A stretch of DNA of 64,000 nucleotides from Lactobacillus sp. (GCF_014803895.1 NZ_JAAVAU010000004.1:1-64000), one strand, 5' to 3'. Counted from the stretch's first letter, positions 12,028-20,573 are shown. Program-made: numbers and translations. Notes: generated from the letters alone by a model not told the origin.

Positions 12028-14307
12028 TTGTACATGAAATGGAAGCAACGACAGAAGAAAACTTTATCAGCTGAATTAGTTGATAAATTTCAATTAACTC
12101 CTCTGCAAACAAAGTTATTTGCATTGCGTGAAATTAATACAGCTGATAAATTAGACTTTTGGTTAAATGCAACGGAATATAATTTGGCTGATCCTTATTT
12201 AATGCATGATATGGACAAAGCAATTGAGCGTATTAATCAAGCAATTGATCGTGGCGAAAGAATAACTATTTATGGAGATTATGATGCCGATGGTATTACT
12301 GCGACTGCGATTATGATGGAAACATTGGAAATTTTAGGCGCAGATGTTAACTTCTTTATCCCAGATCGTTTTGAAGATGGTTATGGTCCTAATATGCAAC
12401 GGTATCAAGAAATTGTTGCCGATGGTACTAACTTAATTATTACTGTTGATAATGGTGTGACTGGTGTTGAAGAAATTAAATATGCGAAAAATCGGGGCGT
12501 TGATACAATTGTAACAGATCATCATACTTTTCAAACTAAAAAACCAGATGATGCGTATGCTATAGTTCATTGTAATTATCCGGGGCAGGATTATCCATTT
12601 GATGATTATTGTGGGGCAGGGGTGGCTTATACAATTGCTCGTGCTTTAATGGATGATTCTATGAGTGATATGCTTGATCTAGCTATGATTGGAACCATTG
12701 GAGATATGGTAAAGGTTAACGATGAAGGACATATTATTGTTAAACGTGGTCTAGAAATTTTAAATAATACTCAAAGACCTGGGTTAAGAGCTTTAATTAA
12801 AAATGCTGGATTAACTCTTGGACAAATTACAGCAGTGGATATTGGGTTCGCTATTGCTCCACGTTTGAATGCTGTTGGTCGATTAGATAATGCTAGATTA
12901 GCTGTAGAACTTTTACTAAGTGATGATGAAGGTCAAGCTCAAGCAATTGCTGATAAAATTGAAGAACTTAATAATCAGCGAAAAGATTTAACTCAAGTAG
13001 TTTATAAAAAATGTCTGCAACTTATTAAGCAAAATGGTTGGCAAAATCGTAATACTTTGGTATTTTATGATGCTGAATTTCATGAAGGGGTATTAGGATT
13101 AGTTGCTAATAAAATTGTTGAGGCTGTCCATAAACCAACTATTATCCTTACACAAGGAAAAAATGGACAATTAAAAGGTTCAGGGCGTTCACCTGAAGGA
13201 TATAATCTATTTGATGCCCTAGAACCATTGAAAAATAGTATCTTGACCCAATTTGGTGGACATGATTTTGCTTGCGGCTTATCTTTAGAAAAAGATAAAT
13301 TAAATGAATTAAGGCAAACATTTGAATCAAAGTACCACCATGAATCTTCTTTAGCAGTTAAGGAATATGACTGTGAACTCTCTTTAAGTAATACTAATCC
13401 TGACTTAGTTGAAGAAATAAATTTAGTTGGACCATTTGGAACAGGTAATCCAGAACCAATTTTTTCTATCACAGATCCATCAATTTCTAATTTTATGAAA
13501 ATGGGTCAAGATAAAAATCATGTTCGATTTACAACTAAAAATAAAGAAGGGCGTCTTCAAACTATTGGTTTTAATAGACCATATTTAACTGAAAAACTTT
13601 TACCGTTTATTCACCAATTGTTTGTCACCCTCTCACTTAATCATTGGAAAAATAAGGTAAATCTGCAGGCAATGATTAAGGATATTGATTTTGAAGCACC
13701 GAAATTAGCTATTCCAACTTCAGTTATTGATTTGCGACAAGAAGATTATATTATGGGGTTTGCTGATCGATATTTATTATTTAATAAGAAAAATTATTCT
13801 TGGGCAAAAAATAAGTTAGGAATTGATGATAAACACTTAGCTCTCGTTGATGACTATAATAAATCTGATGAGATGATAGTCTTATTAGATACGCCCACGA
13901 GTCAAATTCAGTTAAATAAGGCATTAGCAAAGGATTATCAACAATTATACTTACGTTTTTTAATAAATCAGCTACCAGTTGATCAAATTCCTTCAAAGGA
14001 AACTTTTGCTAGAACTTTGAAATACATCTATTCTCATCCCCAATTGGCTCCAGAAGATTATGAACAAGTAGCACCATTTTTAGGTTTAAATTATGATAAC
14101 ATTCTATTTATTTTACGAGTATTTTTTGAATTAAAATTTGTAAAATATGAAAATAATAAAATTATCCCAATTTCAAATCCTGAGAAACATCCGCTATCTA
14201 GCTCTAAATATTATCAAGCTATTTCTTCTCAATTAAAATTTACTCACCAATTAAGAACAATGCCTTCAAAACAATTATTAAACTATATTAATAGCTTTAC
14301 TAAATAA
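12028..14307 (+). CDS. recJ: Single-stranded-DNA-specific exonuclease RecJ
   Basis: 5'-3' exonuclease on single-stranded DNA used in recombination and mismatch/base-excision repair. The 759-residue protein has the DHH phosphoesterase core with YGDYDADG (about 85-92) and VTDHHT (about 169-174), a DHHA1 domain with GRSPEGYNLFDAL and GGHDFACG (about 388-420), an OB-fold, and the C-terminal domain seen in Lactobacillales RecJ. I kept TTG 12028 because GGGGATGG at 12016-12023 is well spaced from it; ATG 12034 two codons later is the alternative. In many relatives apt follows directly; here apt follows after 120 nt with its own -10 element. Confidence 0.94.
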   Translation: MYMKWKQRQKKTLSAELVDKFQLTPLQTKLFALREINTADKLDFWLNATEYNLADPYLMHDMDKAIERINQAIDRGERITIYGDYDADGITATAIMMETLEILGADVNFFIPDRFEDGYGPNMQRYQEIVADGTNLIITVDNGVTGVEEIKYAKNRGVDTIVTDHHTFQTKKPDDAYAIVHCNYPGQDYPFDDYCGAGVAYTIARALMDDSMSDMLDLAMIGTIGDMVKVNDEGHIIVKRGLEILNNTQRPGLRALIKNAGLTLGQITAVDIGFAIAPRLNAVGRLDNARLAVELLLSDDEGQAQAIADKIEELNNQRKDLTQVVYKKCLQLIKQNGWQNRNTLVFYDAEFHEGVLGLVANKIVEAVHKPTIILTQGKNGQLKGSGRSPEGYNLFDALEPLKNSILTQFGGHDFACGLSLEKDKLNELRQTFESKYHHESSLAVKEYDCELSLSNTNPDLVEEINLVGPFGTGNPEPIFSITDPSISNFMKMGQDKNHVRFTTKNKEGRLQTIGFNRPYLTEKLLPFIHQLFVTLSLNHWKNKVNLQAMIKDIDFEAPKLAIPTSVIDLRQEDYIMGFADRYLLFNKKNYSWAKNKLGIDDKHLALVDDYNKSDEMIVLLDTPTSQIQLNKALAKDYQQLYLRFLINQLPVDQIPSKETFARTLKYIYSHPQLAPEDYEQVAPFLGLNYDNILFILRVFFELKFVKYENNKIIPISNPEKHPLSSSKYYQAISSQLKFTHQLRTMPSKQLLNYINSFTK

Positions 14308-14363
14308 TAAATTATTAATTTTCTAACAATGTTCGAGTTTTAAGTGTTTTTTATCATAAAATT

Positions 14364-14372
14364 TGATAAAAT
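14364..14372 (+). promoter_or_regulatory. Extended -10 promoter for apt
   Basis: TGATAAAAT is an extended -10 element about 55 nt before the apt ATG. An inverted repeat ATAACAG (14373-14379)/CTGTTAT (14392-14398) lies just downstream in the 5' untranslated region. Confidence 0.45.
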
Positions 14373-14427
14373 ATAACAGTTAACGGTGGTTCTGTTATTT
14401 GAGAGCCAAATGGAGGTACTCTTTTTT

Positions 14428-14955
14428 ATGGCAATTGATTTTAGAAAGCATATTGCAAGCGTTAAGGATTTTCCTAATAAAGGCATTACATTTCGTGATA
14501 TCACCCCAATTTTACAAGATGGTGAATTATATCGAGCAGCTACTCATGAACTAGCTGAATATGCTAAAAGTCGTGGAGCTGAAGTAATTGTAGGTCCAGA
14601 AGCACGTGGCTTTATTGTAGGCTGTCCTGTTGCAACTGAATTGGGAGTAGGATTTATTCCTGCACGTAAACCTCATAAGTTGCCTCGTGAAGTTGAAAGA
14701 GCTTCATATGATTTGGAATATGGTTCAAATGAATTAGAAATGCATAAAGATGCTATTAAGCCTGGGCAAAAAGTCGTTATTTGTGATGACTTAATGGCAA
14801 CTGCTGGTACTTTGCACGCAACTAAGGAATTAATTGAACGCTTAGGTGGTGAAGTAGTTGGTGCTGCATTTTATATTGAATTAACTAATCTTAAGGGAAG
14901 AGATATGTTCCCAGATACTGATATTTTCTCATTAGTTAAATATGATGATGAATAG
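14428..14955 (+). CDS. apt: Adenine phosphoribosyltransferase
   Basis: Purine salvage enzyme that makes AMP from adenine and PRPP. The 175-residue protein has the type I phosphoribosyltransferase fold, with the PRPP-binding loop [13 protein letters not shown] near 120-132 and the family motif GPEARGF near 60-66. I start at ATG 14428 behind TGGAGGTAC (14411-14419), which gives the normal family length; a GTG-initiated extension from 14386 would add 14 hydrophobic residues and has no ribosome binding site. A terminator follows at 14965. Confidence 0.96.
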   Translation: MAIDFRKHIASVKDFPNKGITFRDITPILQDGELYRAATHELAEYAKSRGAEVIVGPEARGFIVGCPVATELGVGFIPARKPHKLPREVERASYDLEYGSNELEMHKDAIKPGQKVVICDDLMATAGTLHATKELIERLGGEVVGAAFYIELTNLKGRDMFPDTDIFSLVKYDDE

Positions 14956-14964
14956 TTAATTTTT

Positions 14965-14990
14965 AGTCCTGAAATTCAGGGCTTTTTATT
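14965..14990 (+). terminator. Terminator after apt
   Basis: AGTCCTG and CAGGGCT pair (one T-G wobble) around AAATT and are followed by TTTTATTTTT. Confidence 0.8.
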
Positions 14991-14994
14991 TTTC

Positions 14995-15023
14995 TTGAAA
15001 AGATAATTTTTTCATGGTAGTAT
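14995..15023 (+). promoter_or_regulatory. Promoter of the ABC-F leader
   Basis: TTGAAA (14995-15000), 17-nt spacer and TAGTAT (15018-15023). A start near 15030 would give a leader of about 225 nt before the ABC-F start codon. Confidence 0.5.
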
Positions 15024-15051
15024 ACTAACATCAATTGAAATTTGTCTTAAG

Positions 15052-15243
15052 AAAGAAGGATTGTCCGTTGCGTTCATTAATTTTCTAAAAAGTAGTAGTC
15101 AAATAACTGTTTATTTGTAGACGTAGAGACTATACACTTTTTTAGATGATTAATGGATAGACGGATATCCTTCTTTTTGTATGCTCAAATTTTCAAAAAG
15201 AGAGTCTATCCTGTAATTACTGAAGGAGTGGACTCTCTTTTTT
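15052..15243 (+). promoter_or_regulatory. Transcription attenuator in the ABC-F leader
   Basis: Three pairings can be read by eye. (1) 15052-15068 pairs with 15161-15176 (about 16 bp, T61 bulged) and hides the leader-peptide ribosome binding site and start. (2) AAAAAGAGAGTC (15195-15206) pairs with GACTCTCTTTTT (15231-15242), a 12-bp terminator with a T run ending 11 nt before the ABC-F ATG. (3) GGATAGAC (15155-15162) is perfectly complementary to GTCTATCC (15204-15211), which would break the terminator. This is the layout of ribosome-mediated attenuation known for msr(D), vmlR and lsa-type genes: a drug-stalled ribosome on the leader peptide would open stem 1 and favour read-through. The mechanism here is inferred. 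Confidence 0.75.
15068..15088 (+). CDS. Leader peptide MRSLIF of the ABC-F gene
   Basis: A six-codon frame (TTG start 15068, TAA 15086-15088) encoding MRSLIF, placed 7 nt after GAAGGA (15055-15060). It shares the LIF core with the MsrD leader peptide MYLIFM, which stalls ribosomes with macrolides. The frame is embedded in the attenuator so that translation would disrupt stem 1. An overlapping 19-codon frame from TTG 15061 is possible, but its start abuts the ribosome binding site. Too short for statistical support. Confidence 0.55.
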   Translation: MRSLIF

Positions 15244-15254
15244 GAGGTGATTGA

Positions 15255-16754
15255 ATGAGTAATATAGCGATTAAAAATCTTTCTTTCAGATATGAGGATA
15301 GTAGTAAAAATATCTTTAATGACTTGAACTTGAATTTAGATAGTTCTTGGAAATTGGGTTTAGTAGGCAGAAATGGTCGAGGAAAGACAACTTTTCTTAA
15401 TTTACTTAGAAGAAAAATCCATGGAACGGGAACAATTGAGCCTAAGTTGAATTTTAGTTATTTTCCAATTAAGATTGAGAATCCAGATAATATCACTCTT
15501 TATGAATTACAAAAGCAGATTGATTTTGAAGAATGGCAGTTAAGGCGAGAATTAAACTTAATGGGGGTTAATGCTGATCTTATTTGGCAACCATTTAATA
15601 CTTTAAGTGGTGGTGAACAGACAAAAGTTTTACTGGCGCTTACTTTTGCGGATCAAGATTCTTTCTCACTAATAGATGAGCCAACTAATCATTTAGATAA
15701 AAAGAGTAGACAAGAAATTGTGAAATATTTGAACCAACAAAAGAGTGGTTATATTCTTATAAGTCATGATCGAGAATTTTTGAATAAGGTAACAAATCAT
15801 ATTTTAGCAATTGAAAATACGGAAATTCACTTATATCAAGGTAATTACGCAGCTTATGAAGATACTAAAGCTAAACGTGATGGTTTTAATAAAGCTAAAA
15901 ATGAAAAATTACGTAGTGAAATTATTTCTTTAAAGAAAAGTGCTCAGCGAATACGTCAATATTCTGAAAAATCAGAAAAACAAAAAGATTATCGCACTCA
16001 TACTAATGAGCCAATGGGAATGTTTGATCGGGGCTATCTGGGTCATAAAGCTGCAAAAATTATGAAAAAGTCTAAGAATATGGAGAGACATCTTAGTCAG
16101 AAAATTGATAAAAAAGAAGGATTACTCATAAATATTGAAAGTTCTCCAGAGTTAAAGATGAATTTTATTCCTAATTATCATTCGAATTTATTAGATATAA
16201 GGGATTTAACGTTATCAATTGGTAAGAGAAGATTATTTGCCGATTTAAACTTAGTGGTGAAAAATCATGGAATAGTAGCTTTAGAAGGTCAAAATGGTTC
16301 GGGCAAGTCAACGTTATTACGTTTGCTTTTAGGAGATGCAGAAGAAATTGAAAAATCAGGAAGAATCGTTTTGACAAACGGTTTAAAAATCTCTTATTTA
16401 TCACAAACGTTTTCTCAATACTATGGAACTTTAATGGAATTTTCTAAAAAAGAAAAATTAGACTATACATTGCTACTTAATACTTTAAATAAAATGGGGA
16501 TGCCACGTACTACTTTTTCAACTCCTATCGAAGAGATGAGTGTGGGACAACAAAAACGGGTCGCAATTGCAAAGTCACTAGTTGAACCAACTGATTTATA
16601 TTTGTGGGATGAACCAGCAAATTACTTGGATGTTTTTAATCAGAATCAACTGATTAAATTACTAAAAAATGTTCAACCAGCGATGTTGCTAGTTGAACAT
16701 GATCAGTATTTTATTGAGCAGGTGGCTTCAAAACGAATAAGTTTAAATAATTGA
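15255..16754 (+). CDS. Lsa-type ABC-F ribosomal protection protein
   Basis: Soluble tandem-ATPase of the ABC-F class, without membrane segments. The 499 residues hold NBD1 (Walker A GRNGRGKTT at about 38-46, signature LSGGEQTKV, DEPTNHLD), a basic inter-domain linker (about 190-285) and NBD2 (GQNGSGKST at about 345-353, signature MSVGQQKRV, DEPANYLD). Length, start (IKNLSFRYE), WKLGLVGRNGRGKTT and YLDVFNQNQL resemble Lsa(A)/Lsa(C)-type proteins, which displace lincosamides, streptogramin A and pleuromutilins from the ribosome. GAGGTGA precedes ATG 15255. Expression is probably controlled by the attenuator just upstream. An attenuated ABC-F gene fits antibiotic-inducible resistance, but the phenotype is inferred. 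An unknown gene follows after 29 nt. Confidence 0.85.
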   Translation: MSNIAIKNLSFRYEDSSKNIFNDLNLNLDSSWKLGLVGRNGRGKTTFLNLLRRKIHGTGTIEPKLNFSYFPIKIENPDNITLYELQKQIDFEEWQLRRELNLMGVNADLIWQPFNTLSGGEQTKVLLALTFADQDSFSLIDEPTNHLDKKSRQEIVKYLNQQKSGYILISHDREFLNKVTNHILAIENTEIHLYQGNYAAYEDTKAKRDGFNKAKNEKLRSEIISLKKSAQRIRQYSEKSEKQKDYRTHTNEPMGMFDRGYLGHKAAKIMKKSKNMERHLSQKIDKKEGLLINIESSPELKMNFIPNYHSNLLDIRDLTLSIGKRRLFADLNLVVKNHGIVALEGQNGSGKSTLLRLLLGDAEEIEKSGRIVLTNGLKISYLSQTFSQYYGTLMEFSKKEKLDYTLLLNTLNKMGMPRTTFSTPIEEMSVGQQKRVAIAKSLVEPTDLYLWDEPANYLDVFNQNQLIKLLKNVQPAMLLVEHDQYFIEQVASKRISLNN

Positions 16755-16756
16755 TT
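16735..16756 (+). repeat. 22-bp direct repeat, copy 1
   Basis: Covers the last codons and stop of the ABC-F gene. An exact second copy lies at 17589-17610, on the other side of the unknown gene at 16784-17518. The shared sequence runs from GAATAAGT to AATTGATT. Confidence 0.85.
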
Positions 16757-16783
16757 CAAAGTATTAAGAATAAAGGAATAATT

Positions 16784-17518
16784 ATGGGGTCAAAAAATAT
16801 TAGAATTAAAGGTTATCAAGAAAATGTTAAAAGATTAACTTTATTTTATAAAAGTGACTTTTACCAAGAATTAATGCACGAATATCCAAATTATCTTCAT
16901 AAAATCACAGATACGCTTTATGAAGATGGAGATTTATTAGATAAAAGTTTATATGAAGCTTTAAGTTATAAATATGGGTTGCCAATAATAAAAAAACGAA
17001 GCATTTATGGGCTTAGTCAAATAGTTAATGGAGATGAAATAGTATTAGGAGCGGATATAATTTGTGGATACAAGAGTTTAATAAAATATTATCCTGATTT
17101 TGATAAGTGGATTAAGGCTTATTCTTTGATAAGAAGTAAAATCAATTTGCACTATTTATGGCCAAGGCATAATTTACCAACCATAAATACGCTGCGTTAT
17201 ACGATATATAAGGATAGAATTGATTATACTTTGTTTGATTTAAAAAATTATTTTGCTGGTAACAAAACTCTTATGATGCCAGCTTATAATAATTTATTGA
17301 CTCAAAAGTGGTTATCACAGTTTCACGATGATTTTGCATTATTTATTAATAATATGAAATTAAATATGTTTGTTGATAAAGAATATAATGTCTTAAATAT
17401 CGCTACGCAATTTTCAAAAGTAATAGAGGAAATACCGCCTAAATCAGAAATAAATAAATCTATTCCACTGTACATTGAAGGTATTTTATGTTTAGTAAGA
17501 GCTGGCGTATTTGATTAA
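16784..17518 (+). CDS. Protein of unknown function downstream of the ABC-F gene
   Basis: A 244-residue soluble-looking protein without signal peptide or membrane segment. The start ATG 16784 sits 6 nt after AAAGGA (16772-16777); a TTG extension from 16751 has no such site. It is Tyr/Lys/Ile/Asn-rich and very AT-rich. A central stretch around residues 125-175, with LWPRH, PTINTLRYTIY and DRIDYTLFDLKNYF, resembles my memory of the DUF6994-type families (large proteins with a TING...R...DRMDLTLE segment), but this is weak. It starts 29 nt after the ABC-F stop and probably shares the attenuated transcript. The gene is bracketed by the 22-bp direct repeat. Confidence 0.8.
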   Translation: MGSKNIRIKGYQENVKRLTLFYKSDFYQELMHEYPNYLHKITDTLYEDGDLLDKSLYEALSYKYGLPIIKKRSIYGLSQIVNGDEIVLGADIICGYKSLIKYYPDFDKWIKAYSLIRSKINLHYLWPRHNLPTINTLRYTIYKDRIDYTLFDLKNYFAGNKTLMMPAYNNLLTQKWLSQFHDDFALFINNMKLNMFVDKEYNVLNIATQFSKVIEEIPPKSEINKSIPLYIEGILCLVRAGVFD

Positions 17519-17588
17519 TTTTTCAATAGTAGTTGATTTGATAGTATATATTCGATAAATAAGTTTTACGGCTATGAGTATTATAAAT

Positions 17589-17610
17589 GAATAAGTTTAA
17601 ATAATTGATT
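17589..17610 (+). repeat. 22-bp direct repeat, copy 2
   Basis: Exact copy of 16735-16756, now in noncoding DNA; the similarity extends a few bases upstream with one mismatch. It looks like a duplicated tail of the ABC-F gene. Confidence 0.85.
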
Positions 17611-17675
17611 AGACATATTTAAAAGCTAATAATAAATTATATGTTAAAAAGTAATTACTTATGGGAGAAGCTTTT

Positions 17676-18989
17676 ATGTCAATAATTAAAAAATATTCAA
17701 CTACTATTACTAAAACAAATGCATTTATTATTAATTATTGTCCTTATTTAATTTATATTTTATTAATTAGTCGTGATGGTAACTTTGTTAGAAATCTTTT
17801 GCCGTTAGCTTTCTTTTATGCTTTTAGAAGAACTGCGTTATTCATCTTTATTGATCTTAGAAGTCACTATAGTATCTTAGGATGGATTGGGATAGTTAGT
17901 GCAGCGTTAGGATACTTCTTAGGATTGTTTGGGCAGTTGAACGGTGTTTTCTGGGATTTATCTGGTATTTTTGCAGGGATTGGTGCAGCAATTTTTCCAG
18001 CGGCATCCAATCAAATGGAAAGAATTAAGAAATACAAAAATTTAACTGAACAAAAATCTCAGTTGGGAATTTTATTAGGAATATTTATAGTAACTTTATC
18101 GCTGATTGCCTTAACGATTAAACGATGGCCAGTAATTTCTTTTGCTTTGCTGTTATTTTACAGTGTGGTAGGAATAATTAACTATAGTATGATTGCTCGT
18201 CCGCAAGTTTTAAGAAAACCAATAAAATTACATTTTACAAATTTGGTTATAGTTTTAATGCTTTGGGTAGCAATGTTTTTAATGGAATATGGTAGAAATA
18301 CTGGAGTAGTTAATATTGTTCAATGGTCAGTAGTGTTATTGGCATTATTTATAATTGCGCTATTAATTTTATTATTTGTTAATAGACAAAGGCAGACTAC
18401 TGCTTCATATAATACTTACTTACAAATTATACTTTATGGTATTTGTGCTCAGTTTTGGATTACTTATAGTGCTGTCTTTATCACTATTGTTCATGGAGTT
18501 ACAGCATTTTATTGGGTTTTTGCTTCATATATTGCCGGTATTATTTTGGGCAAACCAGTTGTTAAGTTATTTTTACGTATTTTCAAGATGAGAGAGGTCA
18601 CAATTAGTATCAGTGGTATAATTTTGGGTATCTTATTAACTTTTTGGTTCCCAGGATACTTTATTGGAATATTTTTAATTAGGGCTTTCGCTAGTTATCA
18701 AAAGTCTAATGCCTTGGATGTTTATGAAGTTGAGAGTAATAATTATCAATCATCTTATATTGTCAGTTATTATTTAACTTCAGCTTCAGCGATGATAACT
18801 TTACTTTTAATGTGGGGAAGTTTATTATTACTTAATCGTTTATCAGGATTCAATGCAATTTTAAATGATATGCTTTATCATAAATTAGCTACCCAATATT
18901 TATGGAGTATTGATATGACACATATTGTCATGGCCGCTTTTATGATATTGATGGCATTGTATACTCTACATATTTCAAGAGAAGAATAG
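17676..18989 (+). CDS. Polytopic membrane protein, possible permease
   Basis: A 437-residue protein with about 11-12 predicted membrane segments spread over its whole length, a short basic N-terminus and a central loop with a basic NRQRQ segment near residue 240. The size and even spacing resemble a 12-segment secondary transporter such as the MFS, but I see no diagnostic motif. I start at ATG 17676 behind GGGAG (17663-17667); ATG 17661 has no ribosome binding site. It stands 157 nt after the unknown gene and ends in a bidirectional terminator shared with cls. Substrate unknown. Confidence 0.8.
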   Translation: MSIIKKYSTTITKTNAFIINYCPYLIYILLISRDGNFVRNLLPLAFFYAFRRTALFIFIDLRSHYSILGWIGIVSAALGYFLGLFGQLNGVFWDLSGIFAGIGAAIFPAASNQMERIKKYKNLTEQKSQLGILLGIFIVTLSLIALTIKRWPVISFALLLFYSVVGIINYSMIARPQVLRKPIKLHFTNLVIVLMLWVAMFLMEYGRNTGVVNIVQWSVVLLALFIIALLILLFVNRQRQTTASYNTYLQIILYGICAQFWITYSAVFITIVHGVTAFYWVFASYIAGIILGKPVVKLFLRIFKMREVTISISGIILGILLTFWFPGYFIGIFLIRAFASYQKSNALDVYEVESNNYQSSYIVSYYLTSASAMITLLLMWGSLLLLNRLSGFNAILNDMLYHKLATQYLWSIDMTHIVMAAFMILMALYTLHISREE

Positions 18990-18993
18990 AGAA

Positions 18994-19044
18994 AAAAATC
19001 ATTTACTATTTGCCTTAGTGCAGCTAGTAAATGATTTTCTTTTT
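18994..19044. terminator. Bidirectional terminator between membrane protein gene and cls
   Basis: AAAATCATTTACTA (18994-19007) and TAGTAAATGATTTT (19024-19037) form a 14-bp stem with T runs on both strands, between convergent genes. Confidence 0.85.
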
Positions 19045-20534
19045 TATAAAATTGGTGAAAGCAACCTAGAGAAGTATTGTTTAAATTTACGCCAATTAGA
19101 TTGTTTGGCGAAATATTCATTGGTCATTAAAGTACTCTTCTTGATATCATCTTCAAAAATTTTCTTTAATTTTTGAGCAAGGTCCTTATTGTAAGTAAAT
19201 GCATTGACTTCAAAGTTTAATTTGTAGCTTCGAAAATCTTGATTAGCAGACCCAACAGAGGCAATATTAGAGCCACTGACCATCGTTTTAGCATGAATGA
19301 AACCATTATTGTACTTGTAAACCTTAATTCCTTGACTAGTAAGGTATTTCGAGTAGTATTCAGTAGCACGATATACAAAAGCATGATCGGGCATACAAGG
19401 TACCATTACCCGCACATCAACACCACTTTTGGCAGCAATAACTAAACTTTCTAACATAGGATCGCCTGGAATAAGGTAGGGTGTTTGAATATAGACATAT
19501 TCATTTGCTTGAGCAATTATTTCTTCGTAACCTCTACGAATACCAAAGTTAGCACTGTCTGGACCAGAAGAAACAATTTGCATTGGGACGTGTTGAGGAT
19601 CATTATCAGGCATTTTTAGTTTAAAGTTCTTAATTTCCTGTTCAATATTGTACTTTGGTACGTGAGTTTTACGGCAAGTAGTGTTCCAATCCATTGCAAA
19701 ACGTACTTCCATCATAATGGATGCCTGGCCTACAACACGCAAGTGAGTATCTCGCCAATGATGGAATTTTTCACTTTTATCCACATACTGATCACCTATA
19801 TTAAAACCACCAATATAACCAATTTTATGATCAATGATTACTAATTTGCGGTGAAGATGATAGTTAAGACGAGGAGTAGTAAAGTGGTGGTTACCAGAAC
19901 TTGAAATAAATGCTTGTGCTTGTCCACCTAATTTTCTAAGTGGATCAAAAAATTTAGGCTTTGTACCACGAGAACCACTCGCATCATATAAAACCCGCAC
20001 ATCGACGCCACGTTTAGCAGCTGCTACCAAAGCATCTAAGACGCGATTGCCCAATGAATCATCGTAAAAAGTATAAAATTCAATATTAATAGATTTTTTA
20101 GCTTGGTTAATATTTTCAATGATGTTATCAAAAAGTTTAGGCCCATCGATAAAAATTTCGACATTGTTATCAAAGGTTAAAATAGCATCGTCATTATTTA
20201 AATTAAGGTCAACTAGTCGTCTGGTTCGATGATATCGGTCTTTTTTTGGTAATAAATCATTTTGATTAAGTAATTTATGCTGTTCTTTTAAAAAACTATC
20301 ACGTAATTTTTTTTGTTCTTGTTGAATTATAAAAATATCGTCGTGGGATAATTGTCGTCCGACAAATAAATATAGAATAAAGCCAACATAGGGAAACAGT
20401 GTAAGTACCAAGAGCCATGCCCAAGTTGAGGCAATATCCCGATGACTTCTAAAAACTGTCCAAATAGCGAATGCGACATTTATGAGCCAGAGAATTTCAA
20501 TAACGCGACGGATAACATCCCAAGTCCATATCAT
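19044..20534 (-). CDS. cls: Cardiolipin synthase
   Basis: Membrane phospholipase-D-type enzyme that joins two phosphatidylglycerols into cardiolipin. The 496-residue protein has two N-terminal membrane segments (about 1-60), then two PLD domains. The first motif is HRKLVIID, a canonical HxKxxxxD, near residue 230. The second reads HAKTMVSG near residue 410: His and Lys are kept, but the expected Asp is Gly; the nearby GSANQDFRS is normal. The start ATG (20534-20532) has AAAGGAG upstream on the minus strand. It is a single-gene unit. Confidence 0.93.
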   Translation of the reverse strand: MIWTWDVIRRVIEILWLINVAFAIWTVFRSHRDIASTWAWLLVLTLFPYVGFILYLFVGRQLSHDDIFIIQQEQKKLRDSFLKEQHKLLNQNDLLPKKDRYHRTRRLVDLNLNNDDAILTFDNNVEIFIDGPKLFDNIIENINQAKKSINIEFYTFYDDSLGNRVLDALVAAAKRGVDVRVLYDASGSRGTKPKFFDPLRKLGGQAQAFISSSGNHHFTTPRLNYHLHRKLVIIDHKIGYIGGFNIGDQYVDKSEKFHHWRDTHLRVVGQASIMMEVRFAMDWNTTCRKTHVPKYNIEQEIKNFKLKMPDNDPQHVPMQIVSSGPDSANFGIRRGYEEIIAQANEYVYIQTPYLIPGDPMLESLVIAAKSGVDVRVMVPCMPDHAFVYRATEYYSKYLTSQGIKVYKYNNGFIHAKTMVSGSNIASVGSANQDFRSYKLNFEVNAFTYNKDLAQKLKKIFEDDIKKSTLMTNEYFAKQSNWRKFKQYFSRLLSPIL

Positions 20535-20573
20535 AAGAATTTCTCCTTTAAAAATTATTTAAATGACTGTTTC

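Noticed and set aside
14386..14427. Longer start for apt (GTG 14386)
   Set aside because: It would add 14 hydrophobic residues without a ribosome binding site, while ATG 14428 has TGGAGG upstream and gives the normal length.
14956..15254. A second T-box before the ABC-F gene
   Set aside because: The leader has a terminator and alternative pairing but no T-box sequence (GGTGG...CCGCG-like), so the leader-peptide model explains it better.
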